64,000 nucleotides of DNA, from assembly GCF_010686765.1 (NCBI RefSeq), contig NZ_JAAGWF010000030.1, positions 1 to 64,000 of the forward strand, read 5' to 3'. The notes beneath the pieces were generated by a model. It worked only from the letters and a program-made list of their open reading frames with translations. It did no database searches and was not told where the DNA came from. Source of the stretch: Geodermatophilus sabuli (GTDB lineage Bacteria > Actinomycetota > Actinomycetes > Mycobacteriales > Geodermatophilaceae). The stretch's first letter is position 1; the number at the start of each line of letters is the position of its first letter. Shown piece after piece: positions 40,177-51,925 of the stretch. Position numbers and translations under genes: made by a program.

Positions 40177-42762
40177 TCAGAAGACCAGGTCGTCCTCGAC
40201 CGGCTCCGTGGCAGCGGGGGGCGGTGACGGTGCGGCACGGCCCACCGGCCTGCCCTCGGCCCGTGCGGCGCGGTGGCGGGTGGTCCGGGCGCTGCCGACC
40301 GGGGCGGTCGGCAGAGCGACGTGGGCGGCGTCCTCGGGCTCGTCGAGGTCGGCGTCCTCGTCGGCGTCCTCGGCGGCGGCCTCGGCAGCGGCGAGCTCGT
40401 CGAGGACGACGTCGAGCACCCGGACGGCACCGGCCTTGTCCAGCGGCTCGTTGCCGTTCCCGCACTTGGGCGACTGGACGCAGGACGGGCAACCGCTCTC
40501 GCACTCGCAGCTGGCGACCGTCGCCCGGGTCGCCTGCAGCCACCGCCGCAGCACGGCGAATCCCCGCTCGGCGAAGCCCGCACCCCCGGGATGGCCGTCG
40601 TAGACGACGATCGTGGCCGCACCGGTGTCCGGGTGCAGGGCGGTCGACAGGCCGCCGAGGTCCCACCGGTCGCAGGTGGCCAGCAGCGGCAGGATGCCGA
40701 TCGCCGCGTGCTCGGCGGCGTGCAGCGATCCCGGGAGGGCCACCTCGTCCACCTCGGCGCGGGTCACGGCCCGGTCGTCGAAGGTCAGCCACACCGCGCG
40801 GGTCCGCAGCTGCCGGGCGGGCAGGTCGAGCGGGAACTCGGCCAGCACCTCGCCGGTCCCCAGCCGCCGTCGCTGGTAGGCCACCACCTGGTTGGTCACG
40901 TCGACGACGCCGGTGTGCGCGGTGACGGTGCCGAGCCGCCGGGTGCGGTCGGTGGAGACGATCCCGAGGTCGGTGACGTCGCGCGCGACCGTCGTCCACT
41001 CGGGGCTCTCCGCGTGCACCACCGCGCAGGCGTCGTCACCGCAGAACTCGTCCACGACGTACGTCGCCCCGCGGTGCACGTAGAGGGCGCCGGTGTGCAC
41101 GGTGGCGTGCGCGGCGCCGCCGTCCACCGTGCCGAGCAGCCGACCGGTCGCCCCCTCGATGATGGTGACCGGCTCCAGCCCACTGCCCCGGATGTCGACG
41201 TCCGGCCGGCCCCGGCCGGCCCAGTACCAGCCGGTCGGCCGCCGACGCAGCAGCCCCTCGGCGACCAGTTCCTCGATCCGCGCCTGCGCGGCCGGCCCAC
41301 CGAAGTCGGCGAGGTCCTCGGGGGTCAGCGGCAGCTCGGCGGCCGCGCAGCACAGCTGGGGGCCGAGCACGTAGGGGTTGGTGGGGTCGGTGACGGTGGC
41401 CTCCACCGGTCGGCCGAACACCGCCTTCGGGTGGTGGGCGAGGTAGTGGTCCAGCGGGTCGTCCCGGGCGACGAAGACGACCAGCGACTCCCGCTGCGCC
41501 CGGCCCGCCCGCCCGGCCTGCTGCCAGAGCGAGGCCAGCGTGCCGGGGTAGCCGGCCAGGACGACGGCGTCGAGGCCGGCGATGTCGATGCCCAGCTCGA
41601 GCGCGTTCGTGGTGGCCACGCCGAGCAGGTCCCCGGTCGACAGCGCGCGCTCCAGCTCGCGGCGCTCCTCGGGCAGGTAACCGCCCCGGTAGGAGTCCAC
41701 CCGCCGGGCCAGGTCGGCCCGGCCGCGGTCGACCAGCACCCGTCGCGCCTGCTCGGCCACGGACTCCGCGCTGCGGCGCGAGCGCACGAACGCCAGGGTC
41801 CGGGCCTCGCGCTCCACGAGGTCGGCGAGCAGGGTCGCGGCGTCGGCCGCTGCCGAGCGGCGCAGCGGGGCACCGTGCTCCCCGGTCCGCTCGGTCAGCG
41901 GCGGCTCCCACAGGGCGAAGGTCGTCCCCGGCCGAGGCGAGCCGTCCTCGGTGACCGCGACCACCGGTGCCCCGACAAGCCGGCTCGCGGCCTCGGCCGG
42001 CTCGGCGACCGTGGCCGAGGCGAGCAGGAACACCGGGTCGGCGCCGTACCGCCGGCAGATCCGCCGCAGCCGGCGCAGCACGTGACCCACGTGCGAGCCG
42101 AACACGCCGCGGTAGGCGTGGCACTCGTCGACGACGACGTAGGCCACCCGGCGCAGCGTGCTCGACCACCTCTGGTGGGCCGGGAGGACGCCGCGGTGCA
42201 GCATGTCCGGGTTCGTGACGATCCAGCGCGCGTGCCGACGCACCCAGTCCCGCTCCTCGGCGGGGGTGTCCCCGTCGTAGGCGGCTGGACGCACCGACGG
42301 ATCGGCCAGCGCCGCCACCGAGGCGAGCTGGTCACGGGCGAGGGCCTTGGTCGGCGCGAGGTAGAGCACGCACGCCCGGGGGTCCTCGGCCAGGCGGGTC
42401 AGCGCCGGCAGCTGGTAGGCCAGCGACTTGCCCGAGGCCGTCCCGGTGGCGACGACGACGGACCTGCCGTCGCGGGCGAGCTGCGCGGCCTGCACCTGGT
42501 GCCGCCACGGGGCCTGGACCCCGGCGGACTCCAGCCGCACCCGCAGCGCCGGGTCCACCCAGTCCGGCCACGGCTGCGTGCGGCTGTCCCGGACCGGCAA
42601 CCGGTGCACGTGGGTGACCGGCTGCTCCTCGGCGGGTGTGCCGGCGAGCAGCGCCGCCAGCAGCTCCGCGCCGGGCAACGCCGTCGCGGGCGGGACACGC
42701 CCCCCTGGACCGTGGTCCTGGCCGGGAGGGGGAGCCGACCGGACCGGGTGGAGCGTGGTCAC
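40177..42762 (-). CDS. DEAD/DEAH-box helicase with DUF1998 zinc cluster (MrfA/Hrq1-like)
   Basis: An 861-residue helicase: motif I ATGTASGKSLAYQ near residue 104, motif II DECH, SAT motif LLASATVAEP, and motif VI QQAGRAGR. The C-terminal MZB/DUF1998 region has the four-cysteine cluster CECESGCPSCVQSPKC. Homologues (B. subtilis MrfA, yeast Hrq1) move 3'-5' and repair mitomycin lesions. Asp/Glu-rich linker at the end. GTG at 42762. Position of Rv3649. Confidence 0.92.
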   Translation of the reverse strand: MTTLHPVRSAPPPGQDHGPGGRVPPATALPGAELLAALLAGTPAEEQPVTHVHRLPVRDSRTQPWPDWVDPALRVRLESAGVQAPWRHQVQAAQLARDGRSVVVATGTASGKSLAYQLPALTRLAEDPRACVLYLAPTKALARDQLASVAALADPSVRPAAYDGDTPAEERDWVRRHARWIVTNPDMLHRGVLPAHQRWSSTLRRVAYVVVDECHAYRGVFGSHVGHVLRRLRRICRRYGADPVFLLASATVAEPAEAASRLVGAPVVAVTEDGSPRPGTTFALWEPPLTERTGEHGAPLRRSAAADAATLLADLVEREARTLAFVRSRRSAESVAEQARRVLVDRGRADLARRVDSYRGGYLPEERRELERALSTGDLLGVATTNALELGIDIAGLDAVVLAGYPGTLASLWQQAGRAGRAQRESLVVFVARDDPLDHYLAHHPKAVFGRPVEATVTDPTNPYVLGPQLCCAAAELPLTPEDLADFGGPAAQARIEELVAEGLLRRRPTGWYWAGRGRPDVDIRGSGLEPVTIIEGATGRLLGTVDGGAAHATVHTGALYVHRGATYVVDEFCGDDACAVVHAESPEWTTVARDVTDLGIVSTDRTRRLGTVTAHTGVVDVTNQVVAYQRRRLGTGEVLAEFPLDLPARQLRTRAVWLTFDDRAVTRAEVDEVALPGSLHAAEHAAIGILPLLATCDRWDLGGLSTALHPDTGAATIVVYDGHPGGAGFAERGFAVLRRWLQATRATVASCECESGCPSCVQSPKCGNGNEPLDKAGAVRVLDVVLDELAAAEAAAEDADEDADLDEPEDAAHVALPTAPVGSARTTRHRAARAEGRPVGRAAPSPPPAATEPVEDDLVF

Positions 42763-42964
42763 CTCCCCACTGTCACACCCGGGGGCAACCCCCCACCGCC
42801 GTCGCCCGGTCGGGGACAGCAGACCGTCGAGCTACCGACACGGCTTGTGATTCCCCTTACACTCACGCGACCCCGGCCCGAGGAGCCCTCCACGCGCGTG
42901 GGCGGACCTCCGCCGACCGCAGCGCAGGTGGACCCCGGGGCAGCCGACGCACTTGGAGGAACAC
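42763..42964. promoter_or_regulatory. Intergenic region with hppA promoter and leader
   Basis: CCGACA (42835-42840), 17 bases, then TACACT (42858-42863) read as a sigma-70-type promoter toward hppA. About 95 bases of leader follow, with several G/C-rich self-complementary patches and a strong GGAGGAA just before the ATG. No known riboswitch is recognised. The helicase side has no clear promoter. Confidence 0.5.
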
Positions 42965-45226
42965 ATGCCGGACAGCGCACTCTCCGGCGGGGACATCGTC
43001 CTGGTGACGATCGTGCTCGCCATATCGATCGCCGCCCTGGCCTTCGCCGCCTACCTGGTGCGAGCCGTCATCGCGGCCGACCAGGGCACGGCGTCGATGC
43101 GCGAGATCGCCAAGGCGGTGCAGGAGGGCGCAGCGGCGTACCTGCGGAGACAGTTCCGCACTCTCGGGGTCTTCGCCGTCATCGTCTTCCTCCTGCTGCT
43201 GGTGCTGCCGGTGGCCGACGGAGGCTGGGGGACCCGGATCGGGCGGGCGGTGTTCTTCCTGGTCGGCGCGTTGTTCTCCGCGATGGTCGGGTTCATCGGG
43301 ATGACGCTGGCCACGCGTGGGAACGTCCGCGTCGCCGCCGCCGCGCAGAGCGGGGGGTACCTGCCCTCCTTCCGGATCGCCTACCGCACCGGCGGCGTGG
43401 TCGGGATGATCACGGTCGGGCTCGGCCTCTTCGGATCGGCGCTGGCCCTGCTGCTGTTCGACGAGACCGCCCCCGTCGTCCTCGAGGGCTTCGGCTTCGG
43501 TGGCGCGCTGCTGGCCATGTTCATGCGCGTCGGCGGCGGCATCTTCACCAAGGCCGCGGACGTGGGCGCCGACCTCGTCGGCAAGGTCGAGGCCGGCATC
43601 CCCGAGGACGACCCCCGCAACGCCGCCACCATCGCCGACAACGTGGGGGACAACGTCGGCGACTGCGCCGGCATGGCCGCTGACCTCTTCGAGTCCTACG
43701 CCGTCACCCTGGTGGCCGCCCTCATCCTCGGGCAGGTCTTCTTCGGTGCCGTGGGGATGGTCTTCCCGCTGGTCGTGGCCGCCATCGGCGTGATCGCCTC
43801 GGTCGTGGGGATCCTCGCCACCAACCCGGGCAAGGGCGACTCGAGCGGGCTGGCACCCATCAACCGCGGCTTCTTCGCCTCCGCCGTCGCCTCGCTGGTG
43901 CTGGTCGCTGCGGCGTCGTTCACGGTGCTGCCCAGCGTCGCCGACATCCCGGACACCGCGGTCAGCCCGCAGGTGCTCGGCTTCGTCGCCGTCCTCGTGG
44001 GCATCGTGCTGGCCGCCGCCATCCAGCTCCTGACCGGCTACTTCACCGAGACCAGCCGCAAGCCGGTGCAGGACGTCGGCCGCAGCTCCCTGACCGGCCC
44101 CGCCACGGTCATCCTCTCCGGGATCTCCCTCGGCCTGGAGTCGGCCGTCTACGCGGCGCTGCTCATCAGCGGTGCGGTGTACGGAGCCTTCCTCGTCGGG
44201 GGCGGCGCCGCCCTCTACGCCGTGGCGCTGGCCGGCTGTGGGCTGCTGACCACGGCCGGGGTCATCGTCGCCATGGACACCTTCGGCCCGGTGAGCGACA
44301 ACGCCCAGGGCATCGCGGAGATGTCCGGCGACATCGACGAGGAGGGTGCGCGGGTGCTCACCGACCTCGACGCCGTCGGCAACACCACCAAGGCGATCAC
44401 CAAGGGCATCGCGATCGCGACCGCCGTCCTCGCCGCGACCGCGTTGTTCGGCTCGTACAACGCCCAGATCGAGGTCGCCCTCGAGGAGGCCGGCGACACC
44501 CTCGGGACGGCGTTCAGCCTGGTGAACCCCAACAACGTCGTCGGCGCGGTGCTCGGTGCCGCGGTGGTCTTCTTCTTCTCCGGGCTGGCCATCAGCGCCG
44601 TGTCCCGGGCGGCCGGCCGGGTGGTGTTCGAGGTGCGCGAGCAGTTCCGCACCCGGCCCGGGATCATGGACTACAGCGAGCGGCCCGACTACTCCGCCGT
44701 CGTGGACATCTGCACCAAGGACTCCCTCCGCGAGCTCGCCACCCCCGGCCTGCTCGCCGTCCTCGCGCCGGTGGCGGTGGGCTTCGGGCTGGGCTTCGGT
44801 CCGCTGGCCGCCTACCTGGTCGGGGCGATCGCGGCGGGCACGCTCATGGCGGTCTTCCTGGCCAACTCCGGCGGGGCCTGGGACAACGCCAAGAAGATGG
44901 TCGAGGACGGCGCGTACGGCGGGAAGGGCAGCGAGTCCCACGCGGCCACCGTCATCGGGGACACCGTCGGCGACCCGTTCAAGGACACCGCCGGTCCGGC
45001 GATCAACCCGCTGATCAAGGTGATGAACCTGGTCGCCCTGATCATCGCTCCGGCCGTGGTCAGCACGTCGGTCGGTGCTGACCAGAACACCACGTTGCGG
45101 GTGCTCATCGCGGTCGCGGCAGCTCTCGTGATCGTCGGCGCGGTGGTCGTGTCCAAGCGCCGGTCGATCGTCGTGGGCGGCGCGAGCACCGACTCGTCCA
45201 GCTCGCTGACCACCAGCGTCCCCTGA
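42965..45226 (+). CDS. hppA: K+-insensitive H+-translocating pyrophosphatase
   Basis: A 753-residue membrane pyrophosphatase with about 16 helices that couples PPi hydrolysis to proton export. Signature DNVGDNVGDCAGMAADLFES binds Mg-PPi, and GDTVGDPFKDTAGPA repeats it near the C-terminus. GNTTKAITKG carries Lys at the position that is Ala in K+-dependent enzymes, so it is of the K+-insensitive H+ type. ATG at 42965 follows TTGGAGGAA. The 3' end is followed by a long hairpin. Confidence 0.96.
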   Translation: MPDSALSGGDIVLVTIVLAISIAALAFAAYLVRAVIAADQGTASMREIAKAVQEGAAAYLRRQFRTLGVFAVIVFLLLLVLPVADGGWGTRIGRAVFFLVGALFSAMVGFIGMTLATRGNVRVAAAAQSGGYLPSFRIAYRTGGVVGMITVGLGLFGSALALLLFDETAPVVLEGFGFGGALLAMFMRVGGGIFTKAADVGADLVGKVEAGIPEDDPRNAATIADNVGDNVGDCAGMAADLFESYAVTLVAALILGQVFFGAVGMVFPLVVAAIGVIASVVGILATNPGKGDSSGLAPINRGFFASAVASLVLVAAASFTVLPSVADIPDTAVSPQVLGFVAVLVGIVLAAAIQLLTGYFTETSRKPVQDVGRSSLTGPATVILSGISLGLESAVYAALLISGAVYGAFLVGGGAALYAVALAGCGLLTTAGVIVAMDTFGPVSDNAQGIAEMSGDIDEEGARVLTDLDAVGNTTKAITKGIAIATAVLAATALFGSYNAQIEVALEEAGDTLGTAFSLVNPNNVVGAVLGAAVVFFFSGLAISAVSRAAGRVVFEVREQFRTRPGIMDYSERPDYSAVVDICTKDSLRELATPGLLAVLAPVAVGFGLGFGPLAAYLVGAIAAGTLMAVFLANSGGAWDNAKKMVEDGAYGGKGSESHAATVIGDTVGDPFKDTAGPAINPLIKVMNLVALIIAPAVVSTSVGADQNTTLRVLIAVAAALVIVGAVVVSKRRSIVVGGASTDSSSSLTTSVP

Positions 45227-45240
45227 TCCCGGCACACCGG

Positions 45241-45276
45241 GGATCCTCCGGCCGGTTCCGGCCGGCCGGAGGGTCC
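45241..45276. terminator. Strong hairpin after hppA
   Basis: CCTCCGGCCGG (45245-45255), loop TTCCGG, CCGGCCGGAGG (45262-45272): an 11-base perfect stem extended by GGA/TCC pairs. It starts 14 bases after the hppA stop. No T tract. Confidence 0.75.
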
Positions 45277-45396
45277 TGCCGCGGGTTGTGGACGGCGTTC
45301 GGGCATGTGGACGAGGGCGAGCCCGGAGTCGCCCGCCTTCCCTAACGTCCGGCCGAGCCGGTCCACCAGGGGCCCGGCCCGACGCCGGAGGTCCCC

Positions 45397-45711
45397 GTGT
45401 CCGTCACCATCGCCGCCCAGTTCGACGCCATCGAGGCGTTGGCCGACGAGTTGGCGGCGCTGGCCACCGAGCTGGGTGCCGAGGCGGAGCAGTGCCGGTC
45501 CACGGTCGCCCCCCTGACCACCGCGCTGTCGGGGACGACCGGGGAGCGGGCCGCGGCCGCGGGGGCTGGCTGGGGGTCGCTGGTCGGCCTGCTGGCCCAG
45601 CAGACCGGTGCACTCGCGGCGACCCTCGATGCGGCCGTCACCTCCTACCGGCTGGCCGACGCCGCGCTGTCGGACCGGCTGCTGTCGCGCGCGGACACGG
45701 GCACCCGATGA
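45397..45711 (+). CDS. WXG100-like small helical protein
   Basis: A 104-residue, Ala-rich, cysteine-poor helical hairpin: TIAAQFDAIEALADELAALATELGAEAEQ, a central GWGSLVG, then QQTGALAATLDAAVTSYRLADAAL. The length, two-helix layout and a central Trp-x-Gly-like turn match ESAT-6/WXG100-type proteins exported by type VII systems, but no EccC-type genes are near. The stop overlaps the next start (ATGA), so it is coupled to the DUF1023 hydrolase. GTG start. Confidence 0.65.
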   Translation: MSVTIAAQFDAIEALADELAALATELGAEAEQCRSTVAPLTTALSGTTGERAAAAGAGWGSLVGLLAQQTGALAATLDAAVTSYRLADAALSDRLLSRADTGTR

Positions 45712-47216
45712 GCAGCGCGACGCTGCCCGACATCGCCGGGTGGGACGTGCCGTCGCTGCGCGCAGCGGTGTCGGTCCTCACCGCGGTGGCCGACCGGCTG
45801 CCGGCGTGGCGGGCCCGCATGGAGGTCGTCGGCCGGTCACTGGGGCACGCCGACTGCTGGTACGGCCCGGCCGCGACCGCGGCCGCGGCCGCCCTCCAGG
45901 AGGTGTCCACCGCGGCGACGGCAGTGACCGCCGCGCTCACCGAGTCGCTGGAGCAGGCCGCGCAGCTGCTGGTCTCGGCCGACACGGCGCAGGAGCTGGC
46001 GGAGCAGGCGCTGGCCACGGCCGCCGCCGTCCCGGTCGAGCTCGACGGCGACGGCCGGGTGACCGGTCCGCTCCCGGAGTCGTCCGGCGCCGGACCGGAC
46101 GCCGGGAGCACCGCGGCCGTCCTCCGGGCGGAGGCCCTGGCGGGGGACGCCGTATACGCGGCGGGGTCGGCCGCGCTGGCGGCGTCGGCGGCAGCCGACG
46201 CGCTCGCGCCCCTGGGGGTCGCCTCCTCCCTCGCCCCGGCCACCTTCGACGACCTGAGCTGGCTGCTGGCGGTGAGCGGGCCCGCCACCCCGCCCCCGCC
46301 CCCGTCGGCGGACGCCGGCCCGGACCAGGTCGCCGCCTGGTGGGCCGCGCTGTCCACGGCCGCCCGGTCGAGCGCCATCGCCGGGCATCCCGCCCGGATC
46401 GGCGCACTCGACGGGGTCCCCACCTGGGCCCGGGACCGCGCCAACCGCCTGCTGCTCGGGCGGGAGCTGGCCGATCCGGCCCGACCGGGGCACGCCGTCG
46501 CGGAGTCGGTGTCCACGGAGATCCGCGAGAGGGAGGAACGCGGCGAGGACGTCCAGTTGCACCAGTTCCGGCCCGACGAGGGACTGGTCGCCCTCGCACT
46601 GGGCGACCTCGACGAGGCCGACGCCGTGGCGGTGCTGGTGCCGGGCGTCGGCACCGACGCGGCGTACGACCTCGACGCGGTCGCGGACGACGCCGCCGCG
46701 GTGGCGCACGCCACGGGAGCCGCCGCGCCGGAGCTCGCCGTCGCGACGGTGGCGTGGCTGGGGTACCGCGCGCCACCACTCGCCCGCGCCCTGTCCACGT
46801 CCGCTGCCAGGAGCGGCGGTCCGGCGCTCGACCGGGCCCTCGACGGCCTCGTCGCCGCACGGTCGACCGACCCGCCCCGGACGACCGTCCTGGCGCACAG
46901 CTACGGCACCGTCGTGAGCGAGCGCGCGGCCCAGGCGCCCGGCGTCCTCGCCGCCGACTCCGTCGTCCTCCTGGGCAGCCCGGGCATGGACGGCGACGCC
47001 GACGCCCTCGAGGCCGCGGAGGTCTACGAGGCGTCGTCGCGCAGCGACTACGTGACCTGGCTGGAGGTCCACGGCGAGCAGACGTGGGACACCGGCTTCG
47101 GCGCCTCGGCGCTGCCCACCGACGACGACATGGGGCACAGCGACTACTACGACCCCGACCGCCCCACACTGCCGGCCATGGGCGAGGTGGTGGCCGGCAC
47201 CTGGGAGCCCCGATGA
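45708..47216 (+). CDS. DUF1023-type alpha/beta hydrolase with WXG100-like N-terminal helices
   Basis: A 502-residue protein. The N-terminal 150 residues are helical and contain a WYGPAATAAAAALQ segment like the WXG motif. The C-terminal part is a DUF1023 alpha/beta hydrolase with VLVPGVGTDA, the nucleophile elbow AHSYGTVV and a later GHSDYYDP that may supply the histidine. Such proteins are frequently type VII effector-like or cell-surface esterases in actinobacteria. It is co-transcribed with the small WXG100-like protein. No signal peptide; export by a type VII system encoded elsewhere is inferred. Confidence 0.8.
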   Translation: MSSATLPDIAGWDVPSLRAAVSVLTAVADRLPAWRARMEVVGRSLGHADCWYGPAATAAAAALQEVSTAATAVTAALTESLEQAAQLLVSADTAQELAEQALATAAAVPVELDGDGRVTGPLPESSGAGPDAGSTAAVLRAEALAGDAVYAAGSAALAASAAADALAPLGVASSLAPATFDDLSWLLAVSGPATPPPPPSADAGPDQVAAWWAALSTAARSSAIAGHPARIGALDGVPTWARDRANRLLLGRELADPARPGHAVAESVSTEIREREERGEDVQLHQFRPDEGLVALALGDLDEADAVAVLVPGVGTDAAYDLDAVADDAAAVAHATGAAAPELAVATVAWLGYRAPPLARALSTSAARSGGPALDRALDGLVAARSTDPPRTTVLAHSYGTVVSERAAQAPGVLAADSVVLLGSPGMDGDADALEAAEVYEASSRSDYVTWLEVHGEQTWDTGFGASALPTDDDMGHSDYYDPDRPTLPAMGEVVAGTWEPR

Positions 47217-47433
47217 AGGCCCACGCCGGGCGCTGCGGTGGCGGTGCCGCGGGCGGACCGGGGGCCGGAACACACCCGTGCAGGGGAGGACGGCGCGCCC
47301 ACGGTGGCTCGCCGCTGGGCTCTCCGTCGGTGTCGTGGCCTACCGTGGCGTCGCGGAGGGCGTACGCGCAGCAACCGCGTCGCCCGGCGCCGGACCGCCG
47401 GCGCCCGTACCGAGCAGCACCGACAGGAGCACC
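47217..47433. other. Leader region of topA
   Basis: 217 bases between the DUF1023 hydrolase and topA. A TACCGT hexamer (about 47341-47346) resembles the -10 elements of other genes here; no good -35 is seen. AGGAG lies just before the topA GTG. An open frame in phase with topA crosses the region, but its composition does not look like topoisomerase. Confidence 0.4.
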
Positions 47434-50340
<2,907 letters not shown>

Positions 50341-50348
50341 GGTCCGCC

Positions 50349-51113
50349 GTGGCGACCGGCTCGCTGGACCCGGCGACCTGGGACGCGCGGCGGACGTCCT
50401 TCGGGGCGGTCGCGGCGGGCTACGCCGCGCTGCGACCGGGCTACCCGGCCGACGCGGTGACCTTCCTGCTGGGGGAGCGGCCCCGGCGGGTCGCCGACGT
50501 CGGGGCGGGCACCGGGTTGCTCACCGGCGTCCTGGTCGCCGCCGGTCACGACGTCGTCGCCGTCGACCCCGTCGAGGAGATGCTCGACCAGCTGCGGGCC
50601 GCGTACCCGGACGTGTCGGCGGCCGTCGGCGGCGCGGAGGCCCTGCCGCTGCCCGACGCCGCCGTCGACGCGGTCGTCGCCGGCCAGGCGGCCCACTGGT
50701 TCCGGCCGGCGGCGGCGGCGGCCGAGATGCGCCGTGTCCTGCGCCCGGGCGGCGTGGTCGGGCTGGTGTGGAACACCCGCGACGAGCAGGTGCCGTGGGT
50801 CGGGGCGCTCGGCGAGGTCCTGGCCGCGGAGTCCCGGGACCACGAGGCCGACCAGGCCGTGGTCGAGGACTTCGCCCGCGAGCTGGACGCCGACGTCGAG
50901 CGGTTCGGCTCGGGCGTCGTCCAGCGACTGGCACCGGAGGACGTGGTGCAGGGGATCGCCACGCGCAGCTACGTCGCCACGATGGACGACGCCCGGCGGG
51001 CGGAGTTCCTCGGGCGGGTACGGGAGCTGCTGGCCGGCCATCCCGACACCCGCGGCCGCGACCTGCTGGACCTGCCCTACCGCACCGACGCCTACCGGCT
51101 CACTCCGCGCTGA
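50349..51113 (+). CDS. Class I SAM-dependent methyltransferase
   Basis: A 254-residue methyltransferase of the UbiE/BioC-like methyltransferase-11 type: motif I RVADVGAGTGLLTGVLV, VVAVDPVEEMLDQL, then VVAGQAAHWF and MRRVLRPGGVVGLVW. Substrate unknown. GTG start eight bases after topA. Its last 14 bases overlap the convergent wHTH gene. Confidence 0.85.
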   Translation: MATGSLDPATWDARRTSFGAVAAGYAALRPGYPADAVTFLLGERPRRVADVGAGTGLLTGVLVAAGHDVVAVDPVEEMLDQLRAAYPDVSAAVGGAEALPLPDAAVDAVVAGQAAHWFRPAAAAAEMRRVLRPGGVVGLVWNTRDEQVPWVGALGEVLAAESRDHEADQAVVEDFARELDADVERFGSGVVQRLAPEDVVQGIATRSYVATMDDARRAEFLGRVRELLAGHPDTRGRDLLDLPYRTDAYRLTPR

Positions 51114-51432
51114 CCGGCGGCAGTGCGCCGTCGGCGATCGTCCGCAGCGCCGCCACGTGCGCCGCGAACGCCGCCCGGCCCCGGTTCGACAGCCGCAGCC
51201 ACGTCCGCGGCCGCTTGCCGACGTAGCCCTTGCGCACCTCGACGTAGCCGGCCTTCTCCAGCGCGCTCACCGTCTTCGACAGCAGCGAGTCGCTGACCTG
51301 CACCCCGTCGCGGACGAAGCCGAACTCCGCCTCCTCGGCCGCGGCCAGGGTGGCCATCACCGAGAAACGGACCGGCGCGTGGATGGCCTCGTCCAGACCG
51401 TGCCGCGGGTGCTCACCGGAGGGATCGCTCAC
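51100..51432 (-). CDS. Winged-helix DNA-binding regulator, paralogue of 13598-13891
   Basis: A 110-residue wHTH: APVRFSVMATLAAAEEAEFG, recognition helix VSDSLLSKTVSALEKAGYV, wing VRKGYVGKRPRTWLRLSNRG and AFAAHVAALRTIAD. The last two thirds match the regulator at 13598 closely, including spacing. GTG start overlaps the upstream membrane-protein stop (GTGA). Probably autoregulates through GGAAAGT-type sites upstream. Confidence 0.86.
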   Translation of the reverse strand: MSDPSGEHPRHGLDEAIHAPVRFSVMATLAAAEEAEFGFVRDGVQVSDSLLSKTVSALEKAGYVEVRKGYVGKRPRTWLRLSNRGRAAFAAHVAALRTIADGALPPVSAE

Positions 51433-51860
51433 CGCGGCAGCTCCCGCCAGGCGCCAACTAGGCCCGGCACCGCCACCAGCAGCGCCAGCGGCACCCAGAA
51501 GGCCGCGCGGTGTGCCAGGCCCGGCGCCGTCGTGCCCACCGCCAGGCCGACCGCGAACACCGCGGCCCAGGCGCCCATCGCCAGGCCGAAGCGGCGGCTG
51601 AAGCCGTACCGGGTCGACCGCCGGCCGATGACCAGCACCAGGACCGCGCCGAGGACGGCGGCACCGAAGACGACCGCCGCGGCGAGCACGCCGCGGTCCC
51701 CGTCGGCGACCGGCTGGGCCAGGAACAGCCCCGCGCTGGCGCAGCCGAGGACGGCGAGGAAGCCGGCGGGCTGGGATCCGGCGTCCCGCCGGACCCGGGC
51801 GTCGGCGTCCGCGGCCCGCGCGAGCAGGGCGGCGGCGGTCGATGGGGTCGGAGTGCTCAT
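51429..51860 (-). CDS. Hypothetical four-helix membrane protein paired with a wHTH regulator
   Basis: A 143-residue protein: soluble Ala/Arg-rich N-terminus, then four transmembrane helices (GFLAVLGCASAGLFLAQPV, VLAAAVVFGAAVLGAVLVLV, and two more). Topology and gene order equal the pair at 13137-13891, although sequence similarity between the two membrane proteins is weak. ATG at 51860. The promoter region overlaps the 3' end of the tam gene. Confidence 0.75.
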   Translation of the reverse strand: MSTPTPSTAAALLARAADADARVRRDAGSQPAGFLAVLGCASAGLFLAQPVADGDRGVLAAAVVFGAAVLGAVLVLVIGRRSTRYGFSRRFGLAMGAWAAVFAVGLAVGTTAPGLAHRAAFWVPLALLVAVPGLVGAWRELPR

Positions 51861-51901
51861 GGCGTCCCTTCCTCGGAAGTCAGGGGAGCACCTTGGCAAC
51901 T

Positions 51902-51925
51902 ACTTTCCTGACCGTCAAGTACTTG
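51902..51925 (-). promoter_or_regulatory. Promoter/operator of the second membrane-protein/wHTH module
   Basis: On the minus strand: TTGACG (51918-51913), CAAGGT 17 bases further as a possible -10 (51895-51890), GGAAAGT (51908-51902), and the ten-base palindrome CAAGTACTTG (51925-51916). The string TTGACGG-N3-GGAAAGT is shared with the promoter at 13100-13116. Confidence 0.55.

Noticed and set aside
42863-45235. A 790-codon minus-strand frame opposite hppA
   Set aside because: Composition (His/Gly/Asp-rich) is that of an antisense frame of a conserved membrane protein; no motif.
47278-47433. In-frame upstream extension of topA
   Set aside because: No conserved topoisomerase residues, and a good ribosome-binding site lies at GTG 47434.
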